This document shows positions 46,059 to 54,602 of a DNA stretch of 64,000 nt, in pieces. The stretch is from Bacteroidota bacterium. GTDB taxonomy: Bacteria; Bacteroidota; Bacteroidia; Bacteroidales; UBA4417. Under the pieces are notes generated by a model. It was not told where the DNA came from, ran no database searches, and saw nothing but the letters and a program-made list of their open reading frames with translations. The translations under genes were made by a program, and so were the position numbers. Numbering within the stretch: the stretch's first letter is position 1; each line of letters opens with the position of its first letter. The stretch lies in the NCBI GenBank assembly GCA_013376995.1, contig JACAAZ010000010.1, positions 62,001 through 126,000 on the forward strand. Reading direction: 5' to 3'.

Positions 46059-47312
46059 TTAATTGATTAAGACGATTTTTTTCGTAATCAATTTATTGTT
46101 TACCTGGCACTTAAGAAAATAAAAACCAGGTTTCTGACCCGAGAGGTCGAGAGTAATACTAACCCTGCCATGGTTTACAGCAGGAATAGTTTCCAGGGGC
46201 AGTATCTGTCCAAGCGGGTTGATTAAACTGAAATGAGCTTCTCCTCTTAGAGGATCCTCCCAGCTTACTTTTGCAAAAGTTGTGACCGGATTTGGCGCAA
46301 TTGTAATATTTAGCTGCTCATTACAGGCCATTACCGGATCAGCTAAACCAAGCACCCCACCCTGCCTGAATTCTGCCAGACCCTGGTCAGTGGCGATCCA
46401 TTTATTCCCGGAAGCATCTATCTCAATATCTTTGGTATATTGTCCAGGTAGTCCGGAATTGGAAGGGTTATAGACAGTCCAGGTTGTCCCTTCCAGCAAT
46501 GCCATGCCGGCACCGGTTGCAAACCATAGCTTATTCCCCTCCTTTTTTGAATTGAATACAAAGTCGGAGGGAATGCCTGAATTCGAAGTGGTAAAAATGG
46601 TCCAGCTTGTCCCATCGAACCTCGCCAGCCCGTTACCGCTGGTTCCAATCCAGAAGAAATTCCCATCATAAAAGAGCGAGATACAATAATTATCCGGAAG
46701 AGGTGAATTTGACTTATTGTAGACAGTCCATCCCGAGCCATCGAATTTTGCTATTCCTCCACCCCAGGTTGCAATCCATTTGTTTCCTGATCCATCAAAG
46801 GCTATTGCCCTCACTTCCTCAGCAGGAATTCCGGAGTTAGCAGTATTCCAGGTGGTCCAGGTGCTACCATCGAAACTGGCCAATCCATGCATGGTCGCAA
46901 CCCAGGTTAATGGGCCTTCAAATTGTATATCATATACTTTATTGTCAGGTATAGCTGAATGGGTTTCATCCCAGAAATACCATTGCGAGCCATCATATTT
47001 CGACATCCCGCCGCTTCGTGTACCGATCCATTTGTGGTTCAGGCTATCTGTGGAAATACAAAGGACGTAATCATCATAAACATAAGAATTTGAAGAATTG
47101 TAGTGATCCCAGGTATTGTCATCATAGGAATACACTGCGTCGTTAACAGTTCCCACCCATTTTTCATCGTTATTATCGATGGAAATTGAACGGAGATCAT
47201 TATCACCCAGTCCTGAGTTGGCTGTATTATAAACCTTCCATTCCGGATTCTGGCTATAAAGTCCATTAACCAGCGGGATGAGAGCTAAAAGGAAAATCAC
47301 GCGAAGTTTCAT
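46059..47312 (-). CDS. T9SS-secreted two-component-regulator-type propeller protein
   Basis: 417-residue secreted protein with signal peptide (MKLRVIFLLALIPLVNGLYSQ). The body is a seven-bladed Reg_prop propeller with the repeated unit NSGLPDN.V..I..D..GNKWIGT..GG.AKFDGS.WT.YN (for instance GNKWIATWGGGIAKFDGSGW, FFWIGTSGNGLARFDGTSW). A type A sorting domain follows (IAPNPVTTFAKVSW ... KPGFYFLKCQVN). Unlike hybrid two-component sensors it has no kinase; it is an exported stand-alone propeller. In a run of co-oriented secreted-protein genes, 32 bp after the gene at 47345. Confidence 0.88.
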   Translation of the reverse strand: MKLRVIFLLALIPLVNGLYSQNPEWKVYNTANSGLGDNDLRSISIDNNDEKWVGTVNDAVYSYDDNTWDHYNSSNSYVYDDYVLCISTDSLNHKWIGTRSGGMSKYDGSQWYFWDETHSAIPDNKVYDIQFEGPLTWVATMHGLASFDGSTWTTWNTANSGIPAEEVRAIAFDGSGNKWIATWGGGIAKFDGSGWTVYNKSNSPLPDNYCISLFYDGNFFWIGTSGNGLARFDGTSWTIFTTSNSGIPSDFVFNSKKEGNKLWFATGAGMALLEGTTWTVYNPSNSGLPGQYTKDIEIDASGNKWIATDQGLAEFRQGGVLGLADPVMACNEQLNITIAPNPVTTFAKVSWEDPLRGEAHFSLINPLGQILPLETIPAVNHGRVSITLDLSGQKPGFYFLKCQVNNKLITKKIVLIN

Positions 47313-47344
47313 ACTATTTGTGCTTTAGTTATGAATCTTATATT

Positions 47345-48454
47345 TTACCTGGCAATAGCATAGCAACGGAGCTGAGCTTTGCCTATATCGGTTGAACCTA
47401 CCAGCTCATACCATTGCGCACCATCCCAATAGACAGGATTTGATTTGCCTGATATTCCGGTCACAACGCAGAATAGTGTGGATTTATAGTAACCAATTGC
47501 CTGCACAAGCTGTCCATCGGGCAAAAACGTTACATCCGTTCCTTCCTGCCAATAACAGGCTGTTAACTCCTTATTATTGTTATTTGGCCCGTCCGGGTCA
47601 AGGTTGCCACCATAATAGACTGTACCGTTTGCAGCACAGACCGATTGGCAACTTCCATCGTAATCAATTGATAATGCAGTGAATGCTACATCATCCTCTT
47701 TCCATTTACCAGGCTGTGGCTGGGTGCCACCTGCCCATGCAGAGTAGACACCTTCGCCGCTTCCTCCAAAAAAGACCTCCTCACCAACAATATCAAGACC
47801 TTTAACCTCTCCGGAATGATAATCGTAAGCATGTGAAAAGGGATTAAGAATATCATTTACAGATAAATGGTGATATTCATCATTTTTATAATAATAAGGT
47901 GACCCTGTATATGTTGAAGAGTTTGACCCGGCGCAAAATACATTTCCGGATGATGTGACTCCGATACATATCACTTTTGAGTTATACCCCTGGTCAGAGA
48001 GTTTATGAATGGCACTTCCCTTCCAGTAGCAGCTCTGCACCTTGTTGGTTTCGTCGAGATATTCACCTCCTGTATATGTGATACCACCTGCATGTGTTAT
48101 GCAGGATGGAACAGCATATCCGGCGGCATCCAGGACGTGCAACAGGCTTCCTTCCCAATAACAGGGTATTCCACTCTTCTTTGCAGAAGAATAGGTTCCG
48201 GCACAATATACTATCCCATTAACAACATAAATTGCGTTAACTACCCCTGTTATTAATCCTTCCCCCTTGAGTTCAACACGACTGGTTCCGGACCAATAAC
48301 ATGGAACCTGGTACCCGTTTTCATTTGTATAAGAACCGGCACAAAATGCAACGCCGGGATCTGATTCTGTTACCATATCTGTTTTCTTTTCACAACTGCT
48401 CAGCAATTGAATGGAAATGAAACTGATGGCTAAAATCTTTAAATAGTAATTCAT
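47345..48454 (-). CDS. Lipoprotein with repeated PCYW-type propeller units
   Basis: 369-residue lipoprotein; lipobox IQLLSSC with Cys21. The mature part is made of six or more repeats of about 45 residues with the pattern FCAGSYTNENGYQVPCYWSG...L...G (YCAGTYSSAKKSGIPCYWEGS, YTGGEYLDETNKVQSCYWKGS, YYGGNLDPDG...ACYWQEG). This is a beta-propeller-like family often annotated as hypothetical in Bacteroidota, with ACYWKNG-type repeats. The paired Cys-Tyr-Trp in each blade is striking. Third gene in a tight run of secreted proteins; function unknown. Confidence 0.8.
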   Translation of the reverse strand: MNYYLKILAISFISIQLLSSCEKKTDMVTESDPGVAFCAGSYTNENGYQVPCYWSGTSRVELKGEGLITGVVNAIYVVNGIVYCAGTYSSAKKSGIPCYWEGSLLHVLDAAGYAVPSCITHAGGITYTGGEYLDETNKVQSCYWKGSAIHKLSDQGYNSKVICIGVTSSGNVFCAGSNSSTYTGSPYYYKNDEYHHLSVNDILNPFSHAYDYHSGEVKGLDIVGEEVFFGGSGEGVYSAWAGGTQPQPGKWKEDDVAFTALSIDYDGSCQSVCAANGTVYYGGNLDPDGPNNNNKELTACYWQEGTDVTFLPDGQLVQAIGYYKSTLFCVVTGISGKSNPVYWDGAQWYELVGSTDIGKAQLRCYAIAR

Positions 48455-48497
48455 GGTTTCCTGATTGGATTTAGATAATAAATAATATTACAATGAA

Positions 48498-49604
48498 CTA
48501 TTTCTTCCGGCTTTCGGACCGTTTAAACCCTTTGATATGAATGTTTACATCTTCATTGGGTTGATAATTTTGATTGTCTGAGAATACAATGTCTCCCTGT
48601 TCATTCTCCCAACGATAATTCCACTCATTTGTACCTCTCTCGATCTCTCCGGTGAATGGGTTGGTAAAATCCTCCTGTCCAGTGATGTTTAGGTACATTG
48701 CATTGTTGATCTCTGAGTTGGTCCTGGCCCGGTTTTCAGTGATTTCACGTTCAATTTGTTCAACGGCCTGCTGAGTCTGTAAGGCGATATTGCTGTTCAT
48801 TTGCTGACTGAGAAACTCTTTGCTTATCCAATCCGGATTCAGCCGGACCGATTGCCCAATGGTGGCAAAAATTGGAGCAAGCAGATTGAATTCCTTCTTC
48901 TCAGCCCTAACATACCATGTTTCCTTATTACCCCATAGCCCGGCACCAGTTTTACCATAATCTTCAATCATGACAATCATTTTCTCCAGGTATTGAATAC
49001 CGTTTTCTGAGTATTCCAGTGTAGTGATTGAAGCCTGGTAGGAAGAAATGGATCCTTTTAGCAATTTGGCTGACAGGGAAGAATACTCTGCAGCAAGTCC
49101 AGCGAGTGGATTCACTGAAACAATTAATAAATCAATAGCATGAGGATGTGCAAAAGGAACAGCAACTCTGATGGCGAAATCTTCCGGTGAAGGGAATTTC
49201 ATCACAAGCATCCCATTGTAATTGCTTCCATCAGGAAACATGGATGCAGCGGAATTGGTTCCAGGATACCTCCGCATATCAAAAAACCGTGTATCAGGCA
49301 ACCAGCCCATTTCAGCTTTGTTATCGGCTGAACTGATCTTCATATACAACTTGGCTTCAATTGCATTCCCGCTCCCACCTGCAGTATTAGGGTCGACGCG
49401 GGTAATGCCTCCACTTATGGACCAGTTTTCAGGCAACAGGAAAGTGAAAGCTTGCTCATTTGGCTCAGTTGTTTTGTGAAAAATCAAGGCAGGGGTTTTG
49501 GCATTGTCATTCTTTACCAACTCTGCCTCATCCCGGTTCACCGCTGAACAACTGCTAATCAGAGATACCAGGAGAAGCATGGATATTTGAAAAGAGGTTT
49601 TCAT
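48498..49604 (-). CDS. Hypothetical lipoprotein (368 aa)
   Basis: Lipoprotein signal MKTSFQISMLLLVSLISSC with Cys19. The mature protein starts with strand-rich sequence (FTFLLPENWSISGGITRVDPN, VMKFPSPEDFAIRVAVPFAHPHAIDL) and continues through a helical part (TQQAVEQIEREITENRARTNSEINNAMY) to a C-terminal beta segment (EWNYRWENEQGDIVFSDNQNY, EDVNIHIKGFKRSESRKK). The layout resembles proteins with a fold reading the passage of a ligand or peptide, but I do not recognise the family. It lies 3 bp after the gene at 49608, so the two are co-transcribed. Confidence 0.78.
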   Translation of the reverse strand: MKTSFQISMLLLVSLISSCSAVNRDEAELVKNDNAKTPALIFHKTTEPNEQAFTFLLPENWSISGGITRVDPNTAGGSGNAIEAKLYMKISSADNKAEMGWLPDTRFFDMRRYPGTNSAASMFPDGSNYNGMLVMKFPSPEDFAIRVAVPFAHPHAIDLLIVSVNPLAGLAAEYSSLSAKLLKGSISSYQASITTLEYSENGIQYLEKMIVMIEDYGKTGAGLWGNKETWYVRAEKKEFNLLAPIFATIGQSVRLNPDWISKEFLSQQMNSNIALQTQQAVEQIEREITENRARTNSEINNAMYLNITGQEDFTNPFTGEIERGTNEWNYRWENEQGDIVFSDNQNYQPNEDVNIHIKGFKRSESRKK

Positions 49605-49607
49605 TAG

Positions 49608-51035
49608 CTATTGTTTGATTTTTGCAACAAATACGCCCCTTCCATCCTGAAGTTGCTTATCATCCATTGAGAATGCACGGTTGCGATAGCCTGCGATAAA
49701 ACAGTTGTTATTACCATCAACCGCAATTGATTCTGATGCAGATGCCGCATCTGAGAGATTGTTGCTCCTTACCCATAACACATTCCCATCTGAAGAAAGC
49801 TTGGCAACATAAATCATTTCCTCTAATGTGGACGAAGTGTTGAAGCTGTTAATCCCTATCCTGGTGGTGCCATTGCTGTTGCCGGTGAAATAGATATTGC
49901 CGTCAAGATCACAATCCATATCATTGCAACTACTGCCCATTTCAGGTATGGCACGGTCAGTCTCGACTATTTCCTTTGCCCATAGCCAGTTCTGCGAAGC
50001 GGATAGTTTGCTGAAAAGAAGTTTATTATTAGAAGTAAATAGTGCCGAAGCTCCCGTTAACTGTACATTCTCGGCGGAGGCACCTCCGCAAACCAGGTTG
50101 TCATCCTTATCAACTATGAGTGACTTGAAAGTTGGAAAAACTATGTGCTGAGGAGTTATCCAGTCACAATTCCCATTTATATTAATCCTTCCGATAAAGC
50201 CACTCATATTATCTGTTTCGATGTTGTAACCGAGGAAGTTCATTTGACTGGTGTAACGGCCTGAAACATAACAATTGCCTTTTGAGTCGCAAGCCATGGC
50301 ATATACTGCAGCTTCATTGTAATCAGCTTTATGCTCGTAATTATACTCGTTGGATTCACGGATCCAGCCGCATTTCCCCCCACCATCGAATTTTGCAATG
50401 AATGTACCTTTTACTGCAAATTTCTCGGTTAGTGTTTTATCCTGAAATGTGGTGTATTGAAAGAATGAACCGGCAAGAAACACATTGTCATTGGGATCGA
50501 TAGCCATGCAAAAAGGGTAATCACCATTGTTAGTAGACCCACCTCCCACCGACCACATATGAAGTCCGTCAGAACTGAATTTAGCAAGCCCTATATTATT
50601 ATCTGTCGAAGGCAGAATATCCTGGAGATTGTTATTGACCGGGAGATCACTGTAATGAAAACATATTACCGGGTTACCGCGCGAGTCGAGCTCGAGAAGT
50701 ATTTTAGGAGTATAGCTCCTGGCAATATCCTTAACCCAAACAAACTGTCCCTGAGGATTCATCTTCGCCAGGAATGAAGATCCATAAGTGAAGTCATTCA
50801 TGGTGATTGTCCCAAAAATTACTGGTTTATCAGCATAGCCTACGATAAAAATGTTGCCTGAGGCATCGGTTTCAATGTCCTGGGCCACAGCCATGCTGAA
50901 TGAGGGTGAATCGGCATGGCTGATCCATTCTATTCCGGATGAAGCTGATGGAGGATTATTGTCGTTTTCCTTTTTGCACGAAAAAAAAAGTAAAAGGATT
51001 GAAATGGATAATAAGAGTTTTAGAGTCGGTTTCAT
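49608..51035 (-). CDS. SBBP-like beta-propeller lipoprotein
   Basis: 475-residue lipoprotein; lipobox LLLFFSC with Cys20, followed by KKENDNN. The mature protein is a propeller of SBBP/NHL-like repeats with the recurring pattern D..GN.F..G....F...........FLAKM...G.....W (ETDASGNIFIVGYADK, DPNDNVFLAGSFFQYTTF, DSKGNCYVSGRYTSQMNF, DLDGNIYFTGNSNGTTR, DGNNNCFIAGYRNRAF). First gene of a run of four secreted-protein genes (49608, 48498, 47345, 46059) with gaps of 3-43 bp. Probably surface-exposed; ligand unknown. Confidence 0.83.
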   Translation of the reverse strand: MKPTLKLLLSISILLLFFSCKKENDNNPPSASSGIEWISHADSPSFSMAVAQDIETDASGNIFIVGYADKPVIFGTITMNDFTYGSSFLAKMNPQGQFVWVKDIARSYTPKILLELDSRGNPVICFHYSDLPVNNNLQDILPSTDNNIGLAKFSSDGLHMWSVGGGSTNNGDYPFCMAIDPNDNVFLAGSFFQYTTFQDKTLTEKFAVKGTFIAKFDGGGKCGWIRESNEYNYEHKADYNEAAVYAMACDSKGNCYVSGRYTSQMNFLGYNIETDNMSGFIGRININGNCDWITPQHIVFPTFKSLIVDKDDNLVCGGASAENVQLTGASALFTSNNKLLFSKLSASQNWLWAKEIVETDRAIPEMGSSCNDMDCDLDGNIYFTGNSNGTTRIGINSFNTSSTLEEMIYVAKLSSDGNVLWVRSNNLSDAASASESIAVDGNNNCFIAGYRNRAFSMDDKQLQDGRGVFVAKIKQ

Positions 51036-51280
51036 AATTGGATTTTCAGCTGCTAAGGTGGATCAAGCTGAAAAGCCCGGTAAAATTATTGCAGGTTTTA
51101 CAAGTACCTTATATTTAACACCTTACAAAAACCAACATACCACCCTACAAAAACACTCAATTATATATAATACTAAATATCTATGTATTATAATCTATGA
51201 AAACTTAAGCCTTTTGATGGAACAACTGTAAAAAAGGAAATGGAAGAATCTGATGATCCTGAAAGTTATCGTAATAGCCT

Positions 51281-51520
51281 ATTGCTGAAAAAGGATCCTT
51301 AGCCTCTGTTTCCCGCTCCTATACCATTGCATCGAACCAGGTCTGCGGAACTAGCGAGTCACCGAATCCACCTGGCTCAACCACCTACAATGCAGAACTT
51401 GTTAAGGTTTTAATCCCTGCCATGCAGGCCAGGATCAGTCAATGCGGGGTCAGCATTAAAATGAGTAATTCAACCCCTGATGTGAATGTGGCCTGGCTTT
51501 CCTGGTTGGTCCGAAAATAG
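51281..51520 (+). pseudogene. Possible C-terminal gene fragment
   Basis: An 80-codon open frame without a start codon, bounded by a stop upstream (TAG just before PIAEKGSLASV). It reads SRSYTIASNQVCGTSESPNP, then YNAELVKVLIPAMQARISQCG and SNSTPDVNVAWLSWLVRK before TAG. The amino-acid usage looks like real protein and differs from random AT-rich frames, so it may be what remains of a degraded gene. I do not recognise it. The rest of the 51036-51800 spacer shows nothing. Confidence 0.35.
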
Positions 51521-51800
51521 TTTGACTCCCTCAAATCAAAATAGGTTCAATTCACTTCTCTTCTATTTAGCTTCACTCTTCACACCTATTGACATTCGAT
51601 ACATGAAATTTTCATCTATCTCCGGCATAAACAGGCCAAAATAATTGTTTTACCGAATTTTTTGGTTTTAGGGGTTGCCCTTCAATAATTTTATCATATT
51701 TGTTCTGGTATTCCGTATACAAAAAAGTTCAGATGTATGTAACATATTCATTATAAGAAGTATCATTAATTCATGAATCACTAATTATAACTCAGATATT

Positions 51801-52373
51801 TTGAAATTCTTTACTTATCACTATTTCATTGCTTTCTTAATGCTTTTAAGCACAAAAGTTTTTTCGCAGGACATATCAAGGTACCTTGACGACGGCAATG
51901 TATCAGGATGTAAAAACATTATAAGTATTGGTTATGACCCGCTCAATGGCGAATTACCTTTCAAATTTGAACATTCAGTATTACGTAAGTTTTCGTACGA
52001 GGTTGGAGGAGGGCCGGTCTGGCTTTCAAGACAGAATTGGCTGGTTTTCGACGACCCCCTTCCGATAAAAGAAAGAGGTTTAGGATTCTCAGCTTTTATT
52101 AAAGCAAAATTATATTTCGGGAACTTTCCTGAAAGGGCATATATTACGATCTATCCGAAGCTCAACTGGTTGGATCATAAAATCTATATTGATGCTGCAG
52201 TTCTTAATATTGGTTACCAGAGGATTATAGTGAATAAGCTGATTATTGGAGCTGAAACCGGGTTTGGCTTCAGAATTTACAGGGACCCCTCGCAGGAATT
52301 CCTTGAAGATCAATCCTATATAATATGGAAACCTCATATTCCACTTACTTTCAACATCAGCTTTCTTATCTGA
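51801..52373 (+). CDS. Hypothetical outer-membrane protein (TTG start)
   Basis: 190-residue secreted protein. The only start giving the full signal peptide (MKFFTYHYFIAFLMLLSTKVFSQ) is a TTG; the nearest in-frame upstream codons end in a stop at 51774-51776, and no ATG lies between. The mature part is strand-rich (FSYEVGGGPVWLSRQNWLVF, AFIKAKLYFGNFPERAYITIY, IVNKLIIGAETGFGFRIY) and ends IPLTFNISFLI, consistent with a small outer-membrane barrel. It is followed after 45 bp by the next secreted-protein gene. Function unknown. Confidence 0.68.
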   Translation: MKFFTYHYFIAFLMLLSTKVFSQDISRYLDDGNVSGCKNIISIGYDPLNGELPFKFEHSVLRKFSYEVGGGPVWLSRQNWLVFDDPLPIKERGLGFSAFIKAKLYFGNFPERAYITIYPKLNWLDHKIYIDAAVLNIGYQRIIVNKLIIGAETGFGFRIYRDPSQEFLEDQSYIIWKPHIPLTFNISFLI

Positions 52374-52418
52374 AAACATAATCTTTAAAACATTATCCAC
52401 TTTAATTTGCCGACAGCT

Positions 52419-54068
52419 ATGAAAAAAGCATTTATTCTCATTTGTCTTTCCCTGTATATTTTGATTGCACAATCGCAGAATGTAGGATTTTCAGTAAAAT
52501 CAGGAGAGATCACTAATTTCAGAATGTCTGATTATGGATCGGATATCCGGCAACTCGGGACTATTGGCAACTACGCCTACTTTTTATTCCTTCCCTTTGA
52601 AACCGGCAATGCTTTGGAGATCAACCTGGCCGGGAAAAATCCATTTATTTATAAATGTGACCTCAACAATGCTATTGTCAAAAAGACAGAAGTAGAATTA
52701 AAAAATGGCAAGAAAGAACTGCAACTCGAGGGCATTCTGATATTGAAGGATAAGATTTTTGTGTTTTCATCTTTTCAAAACTCAAAGGACAAAAAGCATT
52801 ACCTGTTTGTTCAGAACTTTAATCCAACTACTCTTGAACTGGTTGATAATAGTAAACTTGCAGATGAACTTGATTACTCGGGGTTTAGCAAATTCAATGG
52901 TACGCTCTTTCATATTCAAGCTTCGCCTGACAGCAGCAAAGTGTTAATCTTCTATTCCCTTATGAATAAGAAATCCGAGGAACTTCGTTCGGGTATCAAT
53001 GTATACGACAGCGACATTAATTTGTTATGGAAGAATGATAATGTGACTTCTGAATTTACAAAAGGCATATTTGGATTTTCCAGGTTTAAAGTTGACAATA
53101 AAGGTGTAGTTTATCTGCTTGGCCAGCATTATGAGGATAAATCAAACTATTATGATTTTGCCAAATTCAAATCCCGTGGTTTCTTCTCGAATGACACCTA
53201 CTTTACCGACATGCCAAACTATACTTTCGAAATGTACAGGTATGCGCAAAACCAGGCTGGCAGCGATCATTATTCACTTACATTGTCTAAAAAGTTTATC
53301 AGGAGTATGAATTTCCTTCTTCAGGACAATGGTTCAGTTTTTTGCGCAGGATTGTATTCGGAACCAGGTAAAATCAGTGTTACCGGAAGTTTTAGTTTTA
53401 ACCTGGATATCAATTCAAAATCCATTGTCAACCTGAGTACAATTGATTTAGGCAATGATCTAATCACTCGCGACCTGGGTCCTGATGAGATGAGGCGATT
53501 CAGACGAAGCATTGACAACAAGCAGGAATGGGACCCTTATGATTATGCCCTGAGTGAAATAAAAACCCGGCGAAACGGGGAAAAATATTTTATTGCTGAA
53601 CAGCATATCGAAGGATTAAGAACAACTACTTCAAGTACCGGTTCTGGTGTAGTGACCACGGTTACACCTATATATGTGACAAATGACCTTTTTGTGGTAA
53701 ACATGAATATGGACAATACCATAAAAAGAAATGACAAGATTACCAAAAGGCAATTCTGGCTGGATGAAAACAAATTCAACTCGTATGCTGTCCTCGAAAA
53801 AAATAATACTCTCTATTTTCTTTACAACACTTTTGAGCAGAAAGATGCTTTCTTTAAGAAAATCGAAATTGGGGACTCATTCATTACCAGGCTGGATGTA
53901 AACGGGAAACAAGCCAAAGGTATTATTAAGAAAAAAGGAGAGGATAAGATGCCAATCCCTGTGCTGAATAATGCATTAGCCGTGCCTGGCAATTCAATTA
54001 TGTATGGATTGTTAACACCCAAGGGGCGCGCTAAGTACCAGTTCCAGCAGGTAATTATTACTGAATAA
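52419..54068 (+). CDS. Hypothetical secreted protein (549 aa)
   Basis: Secreted protein with signal peptide MKKAFILICLSLYILIAQSQ. The start is the ATG at 52419; a TTG four codons earlier is less likely. The body alternates strand-rich segments that could be propeller blades (FVFSSFQNSKDKKHYLFVQNF, VLIFYSLMNKKSEELRSGINVYDSDINLLW, GVVYLLGQHYEDKSNYYDF, YFIAEQHIEG). No sorting domain or lipobox is seen, so it is probably periplasmic. No recognised family. It shares an orientation and a short gap with the TTG-start gene. Confidence 0.7.
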   Translation: MKKAFILICLSLYILIAQSQNVGFSVKSGEITNFRMSDYGSDIRQLGTIGNYAYFLFLPFETGNALEINLAGKNPFIYKCDLNNAIVKKTEVELKNGKKELQLEGILILKDKIFVFSSFQNSKDKKHYLFVQNFNPTTLELVDNSKLADELDYSGFSKFNGTLFHIQASPDSSKVLIFYSLMNKKSEELRSGINVYDSDINLLWKNDNVTSEFTKGIFGFSRFKVDNKGVVYLLGQHYEDKSNYYDFAKFKSRGFFSNDTYFTDMPNYTFEMYRYAQNQAGSDHYSLTLSKKFIRSMNFLLQDNGSVFCAGLYSEPGKISVTGSFSFNLDINSKSIVNLSTIDLGNDLITRDLGPDEMRRFRRSIDNKQEWDPYDYALSEIKTRRNGEKYFIAEQHIEGLRTTTSSTGSGVVTTVTPIYVTNDLFVVNMNMDNTIKRNDKITKRQFWLDENKFNSYAVLEKNNTLYFLYNTFEQKDAFFKKIEIGDSFITRLDVNGKQAKGIIKKKGEDKMPIPVLNNALAVPGNSIMYGLLTPKGRAKYQFQQVIITE

Positions 54069-54111
54069 ACTTGATTTATATTGTCGGAGTGACTATAGCG
54101 GCCGGGTGAAT

Positions 54112-54142
54112 AAAAAAAGGCTGCCCATGATGAACAGCCTTT
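54112..54142 (-). terminator. Terminator after the broken tRNA copy A
   Basis: Minus-strand hairpin AAAGGCTG ... CAGCCTTT followed by a run of T. It corresponds to the tRNA-Lys terminator at 54203-54234; where that one has an A-T pair (AGACTG/CAGTCT) this one has G-C (AGGCTG/CAGCCT), a compensatory change. Confidence 0.75.
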
Positions 54143-54147
54143 TGCAG

Positions 54148-54192
54148 TCTCCCCGATCCCGCACATGCGGGATGACTCATTGATTAAGAGTC
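54148..54192 (-). pseudogene. tRNA-Lys fragment A (3' half, T arm replaced by a palindrome)
   Basis: From the anticodon loop GACTCTTAATC through the variable region and the acceptor 3' strand CGGGGAGA it follows the intact tRNA-Lys at 54243-54315. The T arm is replaced by the palindrome ATCCCGCACATGCGGGAT (plus strand, 54156-54173). The 5' half (acceptor 5' strand, D arm) is missing. Its own terminator follows, so this was once a full tRNA plus terminator unit. Confidence 0.75.
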
Positions 54193-54202
54193 GGGGGATA
54201 AA

Positions 54203-54234
54203 GAAAAAAAAGACTGTCCCAATGGAACAGTCTT
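54203..54234 (-). terminator. Terminator of tRNA-Lys
   Basis: Minus-strand hairpin AAGACTGT ... ACAGTCTT (54210-54234) followed by an eight-T run, starting about 8 bp after the tRNA 3' end. Confidence 0.85.
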
Positions 54235-54242
54235 GATTTCAG

Positions 54243-54315
54243 TCTCCCCGATAGGACTCGAACCTATGACCCATTGATTAAGAGTCAATTGCTCTACCAA
54301 CTGAGCTACGGAGAG
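54243..54315 (-). tRNA. tRNA-Lys (anticodon CTT)
   Basis: 73-nt cloverleaf on the minus strand: acceptor stem CTCTCCG/CGGGGAG (one T-G pair), D arm AGCTCAGTTGGTAGAGCA, anticodon arm ATTGA-CTCTTAA-TCAAT with anticodon CTT, variable loop GGGTC and T arm ATAGG-TTCGAGT-CCTAT. Discriminator base A; the 3' CCA is not encoded. It reads AAG lysine codons. It lies between two defective copies, downstream of a Bacteroidota-type promoter that precedes copy B. Confidence 0.96.
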
Positions 54316-54342
54316 GTTATTTTATTCTCTGTGCCTGTGCTG

Positions 54343-54394
54343 TGACCCTCCCGTCATTTATGACGGGATGCTCTACAAACTGAGCTACGGAGAG
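54343..54394 (-). pseudogene. tRNA-Lys fragment B (5' half, anticodon arm replaced by a palindrome)
   Basis: The acceptor 5' strand and D arm (CTCTCCGTAGCTCAGTTTGT, then AGAGCA) match the intact tRNA with one change. The anticodon arm is replaced by the palindrome TCCCGTCATTTATGACGGGA (plus strand, 54349-54368). GGGTCA of the variable region follows and then the homology ends. It stands between the promoter and the intact tRNA, so it should be part of the precursor transcript. Confidence 0.78.
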
Positions 54395-54405
54395 ATTTGG
54401 GAGTG

Positions 54406-54434
54406 CAAAAATAGTAAAAGATTCGAATCTACAA
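54406..54434 (-). promoter_or_regulatory. Promoter of the tRNA-Lys locus
   Basis: Minus strand: TTG (54432-54434), an 18-bp spacer and TATTTTTG (54406-54413), an exact TAnnTTTG -7 box. The predicted start lies just before fragment B. Confidence 0.65.
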
Positions 54435-54542
54435 TACGGTTGAGACGATTTTCAATGTGTAATTGCCTTCTTATATGTGTTAATCCGTTGAATCTGTGTT
54501 ATCTGTGTTCTAAATCCGGAAAATGGAACGCTGATGACGCGG

Positions 54543-54564
54543 ATCAGTCAGCTGGCTGACGGAT
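54543..54564. repeat. Palindrome GTCAGCTGGCTGAC in a CGCGGAT word repeat
   Basis: The core GTCAGC-TG-GCTGAC (54547-54560) extends outward to ATC/GAT with one mismatch. It interrupts a tract of GGAACGCTGATGACGCGG and CGGATTAACACGG words. Same class as those at 35408 and 59992. Confidence 0.65.
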
Positions 54565-54602
54565 TAACACGGAAAAATTACCCGGGATTAAAGAGCTGCT
54601 GA

